From Lepiota brunneoincarnata (Eukaryota; Basidiomycota; Agaricomycetes; Agaricales; Agaricaceae): a stretch of DNA of 64,000 nt. Where the stretch lies: assembly GCA_023014365.1 (NCBI GenBank), contig JAEBUN010000020.1:62001-126000 (forward strand). The letters are read 5' to 3'. The translations under genes were made by a program, and so were the position numbers. Below, piece by piece: positions 36,276-45,690 of the stretch (the stretch's first letter is position 1; each line of letters begins with the position of its first letter). The notes beneath the pieces are model-generated. The model was not told the DNA's origin and searched no databases. It saw only the letters and a program-made list of their open reading frames with translations.

Positions 36276-37840
36276 ATGTCAGGACGAGTCACCATTGTGA
36301 ATGGTGACACCTTCTATTCACCCAACAGCCAGCACGACCTCACACTGGTGGAGGATAATACATATGAAGGCTTTCGTACATTTGTGCTAGGTACCTTGAC
36401 AGCCAACAATTTCCAGCAACCACGATGGTGGACTGCACAAACAGAGTGGTTGAGCTGCATCCCCACCATGCCCGTGGCTTACAGCAGTGTATTGGTAGAG
36501 TTGCTGGCTCATATCCCACAGAAATTTACCCACACAAACCCAGATGGATTCAGCTTGCCAGAACGGGTTGTTTCACAGTGGCTAGCGATTAAGAAGAGTC
36601 TGGATGAGGTCATAGGAATTCTGAAGGCTGAGAACGGCCTGAGTTTTGTTCATCCATTTGCCCCTTCTAGTTTTGGGTATCACGAAAAACATGGCACGGA
36701 ATCGCGCGCACGGCATCTCGCTACCAAAGCACATGACTGGTTTAGTATTTGGCTAGGCTTACTTCACTGGCAAATCCACAAGATTGTTGACCCTGGCTAT
36801 CATGAGGGAATCACACCCATGAAATGGGTTGTTCAGGTTGCAATGGCACGCAAGTTCAATCAGGCGCTGCTTGATAGCCTCTGGATGGCACCTCTGTTGC
36901 AGAGATACTGGGATATAAACTGAGCAGGTGTGATTCTCCATCTCCCACCCCAGCCATCACAGCCAAGTCCTGCATATTTCGCGAATATCGGTGTCCCTGT
37001 ATGGTACTGTTGGAGTCTTACAACGGATCCCTCATATCCTGCACCAAGTGCCCATGAACTTCAGCTGGCAACCACTTGGATTGCAAGACCACCTCACTTC
37101 CCTGCTACTGACCACTGGCTGCTCGTTGCATTTTCTGATGTACCCCATGAACAGCCACTCCCATCTTCCGACGTTGACACCAGTGATGGGTTTATGCCAT
37201 GGGAATCAGACTCTTTCCAACCACAACCACCAGATGATGATTATAATATGGAAATCGATGAGCCCACAGATGGAAGCTTACCGGACGCTCGTGTGTACCT
37301 CTCCAAGGGAGGAATGGTGAGAATGGAGCGCACCAAGTCTGGGAGAAATATTTGGGAACCATTCTTCCAAGAACGTGCGGCTGCTGTTGCTAAGCATAAA
37401 GAAAGAGGAACTCCACTAGATCGTCAAAAATGGGAGAACCGAGAGAGGAACCCACCCACTACTAGTGCACCTGTCTTTGTCTGGGATTGGGATTTTGATG
37501 ATCCCACCAAGTTTACATGACAACTTGTGAGGAGAGATAAATGAGAGAGTGCACTTGCGGAATACAGCCCAGAGCAGAAACAATATGACGCTGTTTTCAA
37601 TGAGTGGCACTGTTGCACAGAGTGGGGGAAGGATAAGGAGGATAGTGATGATGAAGACAGGCATGAAATCCAGGAGATTGCTGTGAGCCCAGTTGAGATG
37701 CTTCAGAGGGGGGGAGACCAAAGTCAGGCTCCTGTGAGCACAGCTGAAATTCCTTGGGGGGAGGTGCTGGAAGTTGAGCAGTCTACGCAACTTGCTCCTG
37801 TATCAACACATCTGGCAGACAGTGACCAATTTGTAGCCGA
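36276..37840 (+). pseudogene. decayed multi-copy Agaricomycete gene with in-frame TGA codons
   Basis: One frame runs from ATG 36276 to about 37840 with no indel but three TGA codons: 36921-36923, 37518-37520 and one near 37540. Before them: FYSPNSQHD, TYEGFRTFV, QTEWLSCIPTMP, a Leu/Trp-rich helical part. After: VPVWYCW, WENRERNPPTTSAPVFVW, and FNEWHCCTEWG near the end. From memory, such GDTFYP / TYEGFR / W.R..NPP..SA.VFVW proteins are abundant and uncharacterised in Agaricomycetes. The first two TGA codons fit former CGA. The 3' end is cut by an LTR-like sequence at 37841. Alternative: true introns at these sites, but no suitable splice sites flank the TGA codons. Confidence 0.6.
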
Positions 37841-38259
37841 TGTTAGAGCCGGTGCAGGTCGGGACCGAAGCGGAGGGTCGGGGTGGTATCCTTGATATAA
37901 GGTAACCGGGGGACAGGGCGAAGTCAGTACGTAGACTTCGGGACTGAGGTGGAGTACGTTGGGCGGGGGGTTGGACTTGCGGCCTCAGCGTATGTGCTGT
38001 GCCCTCCTACTGTCCTAGTCCGTATTTCAGGAAGTCGGGGCCAAAGCGGAGCGAGGCAGAAGAGAGGAGAGGACAGAGAACAGGGAGCTGGTCCACTGCT
38101 CGATTCGATTATCAGACTGAGGAGTACAAGCCAAGTACCTATGGTATATATACTACTGGCCTTACGAACTATGACTCGTACTGACTACGTGCGGAGCGAA
38201 GCAGAGACCGATCTAGTTACAAATGGATTACGAACGGATTACGAATGGAATGGAAACGG
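37841..38259 (+). mobile_element. partial LTR-like sequence (family G)
   Basis: Starts TGTTAGAGCCGGTGCAGG directly after the decayed gene, has a TATATATA segment near 38142, and is cut at 38260 by the Ty3-A LTR. Only the TG end is visible, so the assignment rests on position and style. Confidence 0.4.
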
Positions 38260-39559
38260 TGAAAAGGTAGCAACGTTTGTAGGTTTTAAATATCGATCGT
38301 GGGCTTGTTTTCACTAAGCTTAGCCGAAGTTCGATAAGCTTAAGCTAATACAAGTGGAACGAGATAGATAATGAACAGTTTCGTCTTTTAGGGTGTTCTG
38401 GGGGTGCGTTCTGACAGCGAAATTCAAGAGAGTAGTGTTTTAGAGGTTAACAAACAGCCGTTGAAGTTATCTTAGCCGTACGGTGCAACAATGAAAGGAC
38501 AATCCCTGTCAATTCAAAGCGCGGGGTCTCTGGTCTCTGGTCTCTGGTTTCTGAACTCTGGTCTCTGTCTCTGTCTCTGTCTCTAGCACTCTGGAACTCT
38601 AAACTCTGAACTCTGGTCTCTGTCTCTGTCTCTGGGTTGGTCGACGACCGAAGAAATCACACTTAACGACGCACACTAAATAGCCCTCTGAAACCGTTCT
38701 TGATCACGGCTTGCAGACTTGCGTGTGGAAGCGGGGGTGAGACCTCTTGCTTCTCCACGAACAAGTGCGACTGTATTTATATTGTTTAGATACATACGAG
38801 AGATAGTAAATATGAAATAGAAAACAATAAGCTTAATTGTTACAGGCACTGTAGAACATTTTGGAAGGTTCGGCAGCATTTCTACCTTGCCCTGGGTTAT
38901 GGGTTTTTCTCTGATTAATGAATGGCAATCCAGCCAGACGTGTTCCGTGCTTGTCTGCATTATTCTGCGTCCATGCGAGCGCGTTAAGACTCCGGATCAA
39001 TTATGATCGGAACGTATAGCGGATGGACAGTCCCTTGATCCGTTGTAATTAATCTCAGTTAAGCAATAGGCCGAGGTGCCGGGACCCACAAAGCACTCGT
39101 TAATTAGGAGTCTTTGACATTTCTAGGGTTTTGGGCATCAGGTGTCGCCTCCCGAACGTTGAACGTTCCGTTCCGTGGTCCGGTCATCATTATTGGGCTC
39201 ACTTTCGACGTAATACTCCTGCGACAGCCGCTAGGTACATTCTTTATATTCAAACGCATCCAGGTTCATCAGAAAACTGCTCGTAAGGTCCCTTGATGCG
39301 ACCGGAGTATACTCGATAGACTATGTAGAGTCCTGAATCCCTCTGGAAAGCGTTCCGATAGTTTGATTCACTAAGCTTAGTCATAATGAACTGGTTTGAA
39401 CACTTCCAAGGCTCGAATATCCTCAATTCGGTCAAACTGGCTACTACGGGACATAGTACCAATCCTCTATAGAGTTCTTTAATGATATAGCCAATGATTC
39501 TATGTAGAGAATCGTTCCGGAGTACAGAATTCATGTATAGGTGTGAAATCGGCGTATCA
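38260..39559 (-). mobile_element. Ty3-A 3' LTR
   Basis: 1300 bases, reads TGATACGCC..CTTTTCA on the minus strand. Differs from the 5' LTR by scattered substitutions and small indels (by eye a few percent). Contains four TAAGCTTA motifs. Confidence 0.85.
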
Positions 39560-39568
39560 TCTCCCCCT
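39560..39568 (-). promoter_or_regulatory. Ty3-A polypurine tract
   Basis: On the minus strand AGGGGGAGA lies directly before the 3' LTR, the expected place for the plus-strand primer of reverse transcription. Confidence 0.75.
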
Positions 39569-39884
39569 AACCAATTGCTGACTGTCCTCAGTCATTATCT
39601 CCTTCAAATTCGCAGAATCTGAGTCTCTCTGATGCGCTCTATGGTCTAGAACGTTCACCAGCTTCGAGGGTAGCGCACTTTTGCTAAGCTTATTCCAAAT
39701 GATGTCATGTCACCGAGTTTAAATGTATAGATCAACTTCTTGTTGCTATAGCTTAAATTTTTATCTCTTTATTGGGTCTTTTAAATGTCCCAAGGCCTCG
39801 TTTCCTCTCTTTCGTTCTCCCTCTCACTCTTTATTCGTTTTATCCTGCTCGCAGATCACTCCTTAACGCCCACTTCTATCAACA

Positions 39885-41924
39885 ATGGACAGAAACACGC
39901 GCAGCAGCAAACGTGCCCGATACGAAGTAGACACGGACTCCTCCTCTGGTGAGTAGAGTTCGTGTTACAATCATCTTTTGTTTTTCCTCACACTGTCCTC
40001 AGACTACGCTGGGCCTAGCACTGCCCCTCCGGCCTCTCAGGACGCGCCCTCTTCGTCGATTGCGCAACGTAAGTCTCTTTTCTCTCGCTCTCATTGTTTT
40101 CCTCATGCTTTCTTTGTCCTTAGGTCTCACTATTCGCCTCCCGGCGCGTCGCAACCTCCTTCCTCAATGGGAACCACCAGCACCACGTGTTAGGAGAGCT
40201 AGAGGAGGGCGAGTGGGACGAGGAGCTCGCGGAAATCGCCAGGGAGGTGTGGATAGGACCCCTCCCCCACCGTACTCGCCGCCCCGCGAACCAACCCCTC
40301 GGCCGGCCACTCCCCTGTCCACTCCTGTGCCGCGACGCGTCATCTCGATCGCGTCACTGTGCAATCCAACTGACAAGCGTTCTGCCGGATTGTCCGCAGA
40401 ACTTTCGTCAGGTATCCCTGTTGGCGGGCCCTCTGGTGGATTATCCACAGAGGCTCCGTCCAGTTCAATGTTGCTGCCCCCTCTCGCCATCTCTCTGCGC
40501 ACCCTGGTCGGTGAAGGCTCGCTGGTGCTCCCTCCCCTGGGTATTGCGTCAGGTTCAGAGGTGCCGGGCCCTTCAACAAACCGCCCCTCCTCTCCTGTAG
40601 CCTCTTCGGCTACTTCTACGTGTAAGCTTAAGCCTTTTTCTGCTTATTTCTCCGCTCCTGCTAATAGTGTGCCTCATAGCTCGTATCCCTGCCGCTCTCA
40701 AAGGCAAGCAACATGCACAGTCATCTGCGCCGCCCCCGTCGCCTCTGTTCCTGGCGAGTTCAAATTCGCCATCGCATTCTCCGGTCCCAGAGGTCTCCCA
40801 AGAAGACCTCTTCAAAATTTTTAACTGGTCCTCTACCCTGGTCGAGCGGAACGCATTGGCCTCTCCCAGGTGTCCTACGCCCTCGCTTCCTTACTTGGCT
40901 TCTGCTTCAGTCGAGTCTCTCCCAAGTCCCGCGGAGGCCTTGCCTTCTCCAGATTTGGAGCTCCTCTTGGAGCCTTCGCCTGTTCCCCAGGAGCCGGCGT
41001 TCGTTTTTCAAGACTCATTCTTAGCTTCTCCAACCCCCGTCCCCTCTCGTTTGCCGAGCCCGGTGGTCCCAGACACATCCCAGTCCTTGCCTCCCCAAGC
41101 CGGACCTTCAGGGTCGCGTCGCGCACGCGTAACCCTACCGAAGAAAAGCTCTAACACGCGCCCAAAGAAATATACTCCCTGGGCGCGCATCCGACGTTCT
41201 GAAGCCGAAATAATCCGGGATCATGGATACCGGCACCCAGTCCCGCTCTTTTGTGAGGACTTTTCTAGGCTGCTGGCAGCTAGCCAGCTTTCGGTATGTT
41301 CTCCAAGTTTTTCTCGTGTTTCCTTATTAACTGTTTTGCCCCTTCCCTAGTACGTGCCGCCTCGGTCTCGGTGCACTACTTGCGCCGCTCGTAAGTTGGA
41401 GTGCGAGCCTCTGGGCAAGGGTAAGAAGTGTCGCAGCTGCGACCTGTACAACTACCCCTGTACCTTCGCAGACCATCCGCGAGTCTCGGCTGGCGTTGCG
41501 AACGCCCTGGTCACGTCCTCACTGACCAGTGAATACCATAAGTTTCTCTGTTCACTGTTTTTCCCATTTATTCACTTTTTATTTCCCAGATCTTGCTGCC
41601 TTCGCATGTGTTGCATCCTCCAGCTTGGTCAGTCTGGAGGCCAATCGTGTTGCCTACGAGGCATCGGCCTTCCACCACCGCCGTGTAATCTACCAGTTCG
41701 TCCAGGAGATGCAAGCTACCAGGACGGCCTTGGACGGTAACGACGTGGCGTTCGTGGAGATGGGTATGGCCGAGTCCCTCGAAGACGTCCAGGCGTTCTT
41801 CGAGTTTGCTGACAACTTTCCGGGGGTCCCGACATACGAAGAATTCAAGGAGCTCAAATCGCTCCTCTTCCTCGCTTTCCCGATGACTCAGGATCCGGAG
41901 TCTGTCTTGGAGGACTTGAACTAG
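39885..41924 (+). CDS. antisense accessory gene X: Zn(II)2Cys6 protein carried by Ty3-A
   Basis: Six exons: 39885-39948, 40003-40068, 40124-40621, 40680-41293, 41351-41528, 41590-41924; introns 54-58 bases; every phase agrees; 584 residues with no lesion. Residues 1-20 are basic and Ser-rich; around 60-85 an Arg/Gly tract; 90-390 a Pro/Ser-rich disordered region; 422-451 a perfect CX2CX6CX8CX2CX6C cluster; 470-584 an acidic, helical C-terminus. That Cys spacing is the GAL4-type binuclear zinc cluster of fungal DNA-binding proteins. Placed antisense to gag-pol, between pol and the 3' LTR, it keeps its introns because the element's genomic RNA carries only their complement. One intron donor (40622) overlaps a TAAGCTTA motif. 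DNA binding and a role for the element are inferences. Confidence 0.82.
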
Positions 41925-42545
41925 TGCCTGCTTCCCTTTCCTCTCTTGAATGTAATATATCCTCTTGTCCTGTATATAGTTACATTTCGCTTAACGATTC
42001 TTGTCTCTTGGTATCTTTCTGAGTTAAGCTTAAGGCCCTTCTGGAATATCCCAAGCTAAGCTAAGGCTTCCAGCCGCTTATACGCTCATCAGATATTTCT
42101 CTGATACTTCTGCTATGTTTATTGACATCTCAGCGCGCCACAATTTGCCATGTGTAGTGAACTGGTCATCCGTTCCAGCTTCATTTACAAGCCCGAACCC
42201 GAACCAGCCTGTACACGGGGTTTGACGCGCCATTTGCGCCACTTGGGGCCCATCTCCCCCTAGCCAAATTGAAATCGGTGCCCTCACCGTTCCATCCGAA
42301 TCCCTGTGCACACTGATAACCGCGAGACCCTGGCGACCTGTTACCCAATAAGGCAACTGTGGTTCAGCTAGTCTGTCGAAGGCTGGCTACTCAAGATTAC
42401 AGGTTTCCTAGGCCTCTCAGGTCATAAGCTTAGGGTGGAGGGTGCTCCTTATCCACTCGTCATGATTCGTCATCACTGCCGACAGCCTTTTCTTATAAAA
42501 GCGAGGGAGCGACGTCTCATTCTAGCAGACACTCTTCGTAAGAAA
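41925..42545. promoter_or_regulatory. intergenic region between antisense genes, with TATA box
   Basis: Holds the terminator of gene X and the promoter of gene Y. TATAAAAG at 42494-42501 lies about 45 bases before the gene Y ATG. Two TAAGCTTA motifs (42025, 42425). No other gene supported. Confidence 0.55.
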
Positions 42546-43735
42546 ATGGCTTCTTCAATCCCCAACCTTCAAGTCGAGCTCGACGATCTCATCAGCAACA
42601 CCAAAGGTCGTCTTCAGCGCCTGCAAAACGGTCAAGTCGCTCGTCCCCTCGTCGAGAAGGCTCTCCTCGCATTCGACGCCCCTGGGGTATGTCTATTCTT
42701 TTCATGCTTCTCTCGCTGTTCCTCAATCATTTCTAGTCTGCTTATATTGAAGCGTTATCGGAGGATAATGAAGCTATCAAGCTTCATGTCAACCAAGACT
42801 ACGTCTTCCGTATTCGCAAGCTCTACGAAATTTACCAAAACAACTACCATTCGTCTTATGAGATGCCCGCGATCTATAAGGCGCTCTCTGAATGCTGTAG
42901 CCGCATTAATCGCGTCTGCTCTGAAGAATCCCACAAAACCCGTACCGAAGAGGCTCAGAACCCGTCGTCCACGACTGGCTCTACTTCCTCCAACATTGCC
43001 GAAGGCTCTGCTGTCCCCAAACGCGTAAGCTTAGCGTTCTTTTGGCTTCAAATCGTCTTCTCATGCATAAGCTTAGCCTCACAAGGGTCGCAAGGCCCCT
43101 ATCTCTGCTGCTGTTGTGGTAGACACCGATACCGAGCCTGCGGAGAGTATGAATAGTGCCTCCAACTCCCGAGCAACTGGTGCTGACACGGTAATCTAGC
43201 TGCTTCTCAACCTATTACATTGGCTGAGATCATCGCTCGCCTTCAGGACATGATGGTCGACGAGGAGGTCTCTCAAGCTATCGTCGAAGAGGTTCGTGTA
43301 GTTCTGCCTTATCGCAAGCGTCGTTTGTCTACCTCCGACGTGGTGCACCAGCTCCACTCCCCCCAACCACTGATTCTGACTTCCTCTCTCTCTAGGAGAC
43401 TGTCAAAAAGTCCTCATCGTCTAAAGGCTCTGTCCGTCTTCTTCCCTATTGTCAAGTTCCCAATATGAACACTAAACACTGCTGTTATGTCCGGGCTGAA
43501 CAGGTTCTAGCCAAAGCCAGCGCCAATACTGCCAAACGCGCCCGTACCGAGTCTGCTTCTGATGAGCGCACCTTCGCAGGCTTATCCGGTGGGCAATTTC
43601 TCACTTCTGTTCGTTAAGCTTAGCGGTTCTGACACTTTTCCCGGGCAGCTCGTTTGCTCCAGGAACTCCAAAACCTCCTGTCTCACTCTCGCGACGAGTA
43701 CGAGTCTGAATCTCGCAGTGACGATGCTCGGTCTG

Positions 43736-44433
43736 TGTTATGATCCGTGCTCCTTCTGTATCCGAGGATAACTGGAGACGGCCTTCAATCACTCTACAAG
43801 GTGTCCGAGACGGTTGGCCTTATAGAGCTTAGTGGATCGCGCTCAATGAGATAACGAGGGAAGACGCCAAGTTAAGGCAGAGAGGTAAACGACCGCTGTT
43901 AACAAGATTAAAGCTTAAGGCTTTAATCTCTACTTGTACAGGCCTTATATACCTATGAGGTGCTATATACTCGTTATAGGTTACTTGGCTGTTCTACTGG
44001 TCGTGCGCAGTCCTGACCATGATGCACATCCTGGCTGATGGCATCCTAGCGTTATTTATATTACAATGAGTCAGTACTCTCGCTACTGCTGTGCGATGTT
44101 CCATCGCTTTCCTCTGACTCATAATCTCCTTCTCCCGATTGTATCTCCATGGAGTCCTCTCCGTTCTCGCTCTCCATTCTCTCGGTGCTTCCATCCGTAT
44201 CGGAGGTTGGATCGGTTGATCCATGGTTATCTTCCTCGTCCTCGGGGTATTCCAATATATCCTCCAAGGTTATCTCCATTCCTGCTTCTCTCGCCAGGTC
44301 CTGCATGGCGGTGTAATATTCCCCTTCTTCGTCTTCGTATTCTTGTGCCCGTAGTTGGTCTGTAGTCTCCTGTACCCATCTTGTAAAGTCGAACAGTAGT
44401 TCTTGTTCCTCCCGGTCTGGACTGTTCATAACA
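43736..44433 (-). mobile_element. Ty3-B 3' LTR
   Basis: 698 bases. Its inner part encodes, on the minus strand, the acidic C-terminal end of the overlapping ORF that begins at 45632. TATATAAGG on the minus strand near 43945. Confidence 0.9.
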
Positions 44434-45632
44434 TTATCCCCTTCGTAAGGTCTGATGTCCTCATCAGACGTATCCTCAGTATAATCTGACAGGCTCTCCT
44501 GTAATGTTTGATTCGGCGATGGGGTCCCAGTCGAAGTATGGGTCGGGTTCTGGGGAGTCGCTTCGGTAGCTTGGTGGTCTGGGGATGGCGGGTCTTGGGT
44601 GAGGTCGATGACGATGGGTTCTCTGGAGTGAATGGTGGCGGGTGTGCTGAAGGATTGATTCAGGAAGTCGGTGGCTTCCGCTAGCAGATGTGGTGGTGGC
44701 GTTGGTGGTCGGAATGACGACGGGGGCATTTTGAATTCGGGTGCGGAGGGGTCTGGCTGAAGCGGGGCGCTGCTCGGTGCTTGCAACAATGTGTCGAATA
44801 TTGTTGTTTGTGGTTTCGCGTGTGAGGGATCGAGCTCTGCTTGGTATTCCTCGTGGGCGGCGATACAGGCCAGGTACCATACTTGCGGGTTGATGCTGGT
44901 AAGGGTTTCTCTCGCAGTGCTTCTCGTAATGGCCTGGGGCAATCTTTCGACAATATCGACATTGGTAGCGCGGGCATCCTGCTTTGATATGGCCGAATCG
45001 ACGGCAGCAATTGCAGCGAGTTCGGGTGGTGGATAAGTGAGTGGTGGTAGTCCCGATGGGGGCGTCATTAGAAGCAGATATAGCTTGTACAACACTTGAT
45101 GGTTGGTTACTCGTATCCACCATGGGAGGGTTGGAAGGTTGGGTGGTGGTCCCGATAGGTAGGATAGGGCGGTCCTGACTTCCGCTTCCATTGCTCGGGC
45201 TTGGGATCGTACTCTCGAACGGGAATTTGGTGAGAGCGGTTGATAGCATGGCAGAAATGGTATTGCGGTCCTGTTCCTCTGTTGCGCTAGAAAGAATAGT
45301 GGCGCATAGTTTTTCGAATTCTGTTGCTCGGTCGTGGACGAGGCGCTTGTGATACAGAAGAGCAGTAAATGTCTTCCAGCAGGTGTCGACCAGGGGTACC
45401 ATCGCTGGACTGCGTTTAAGACGGGTTCCGGTAATATGAAAGGGAACTTCGTGTAAAAGGATGGATCGTATCTCGGGTTGGTTGGAGGGAAGGAAGGTAT
45501 GCCGGATGATATAAGGACTGTTGGTCCTGTCTGGTTGGTTGTCAGCGGTATCGGTGGCAGGGTTAGGTTGGCTATTTCCTTCGACGCGGTTCGCCAGGGA
45601 TATGATTCTTTCCTGGATGAGAAGGCGTCCAT
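44061..45632 (-). CDS. Ty3-B overlapping 3' ORF, Pro-rich then acidic
   Basis: An uninterrupted 523-codon frame that overlaps the zinc-knuckle ORF in another frame and continues 373 bases into the 3' LTR. Its second half looks protein-like: NPQVWYLACIAAHEEYQ, EPIVIDLTQD, then a long Asp/Glu/Ser-rich tail. Its first half is less convincing. Probably the true product starts in the zinc-knuckle frame and ends in this one, so a one-base error or a programmed frameshift lies near 44,900. The same tail frame is open in the 5' LTR (51980-51612). Confidence 0.45.
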   Translation of the reverse strand: MDAFSSRKESYPWRTASKEIANLTLPPIPLTTNQTGPTVLISSGIPSFPPTNPRYDPSFYTKFPFILPEPVLNAVQRWYPWSTPAGRHLLLFCITSASSTTEQQNSKNYAPLFFLAQQRNRTAIPFLPCYQPLSPNSRSRVRSQARAMEAEVRTALSYLSGPPPNLPTLPWWIRVTNHQVLYKLYLLLMTPPSGLPPLTYPPPELAAIAAVDSAISKQDARATNVDIVERLPQAITRSTARETLTSINPQVWYLACIAAHEEYQAELDPSHAKPQTTIFDTLLQAPSSAPLQPDPSAPEFKMPPSSFRPPTPPPHLLAEATDFLNQSFSTPATIHSREPIVIDLTQDPPSPDHQATEATPQNPTHTSTGTPSPNQTLQESLSDYTEDTSDEDIRPYEGDNVMNSPDREEQELLFDFTRWVQETTDQLRAQEYEDEEGEYYTAMQDLAREAGMEITLEDILEYPEDEEDNHGSTDPTSDTDGSTERMESENGEDSMEIQSGEGDYESEESDGTSHSSSESTDSL

Positions 45633-45690
45633 CGTTGTCTGGCTCTGGGAGGTCTGGAGTGGTTGCTCGAGTGTTGGGTGGTTGGGTCAT
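44476..45690 (-). CDS. Ty3-B extra ORF with two zinc knuckles
   Basis: 404 codons from ATG 45690, overlapping the end of the integrase frame by 119 bases. Residues about 225-265 hold CNCCRRFGHIKAGC (CX2CX4HX4C) followed by CRYCRKIAPGHYEKHC (CX2CX6HX4C). Zinc knuckles bind nucleic acid and normally sit in Gag, which this element also has (CX2CX4HX4C in its own gag). The N-terminal 200 residues look like a structured, Gag-like or unknown domain; the region after the knuckles reads poorly in this frame. A third ORF downstream of integrase is unusual for a chromovirus. Confidence 0.6.
   Translation of the reverse strand: MTQPPNTRATTPDLPEPDNDGRLLIQERIISLANRVEGNSQPNPATDTADNQPDRTNSPYIIRHTFLPSNQPEIRSILLHEVPFHITGTRLKRSPAMVPLVDTCWKTFTALLYHKRLVHDRATEFEKLCATILSSATEEQDRNTISAMLSTALTKFPFESTIPSPSNGSGSQDRPILPIGTTTQPSNPPMVDTSNQPSSVVQAISASNDAPIGTTTTHLSTTRTRCNCCRRFGHIKAGCPRYQCRYCRKIAPGHYEKHCERNPYQHQPASMVPGLYRRPRGIPSRARSLTRETTNNNIRHIVASTEQRPASARPLRTRIQNAPVVIPTTNATTTSASGSHRLPESILQHTRHHSLQRTHRHRPHPRPAIPRPPSYRSDSPEPDPYFDWDPIAESNITGEPVRLY

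Noticed and set aside
40187..41190. Several frames of 80-137 codons overlapping gene X on both strands.
   Set aside because: Shadows of a GC- and Pro/Arg-rich exon; the six-exon model explains the region.
43191..43238. A short intron starting GTAATCTAG in gene Y.
   Set aside because: Too short and out of phase; the GTATGA..CTAG intron at 43147-43199 with an internal CTGAC branch site fits better.
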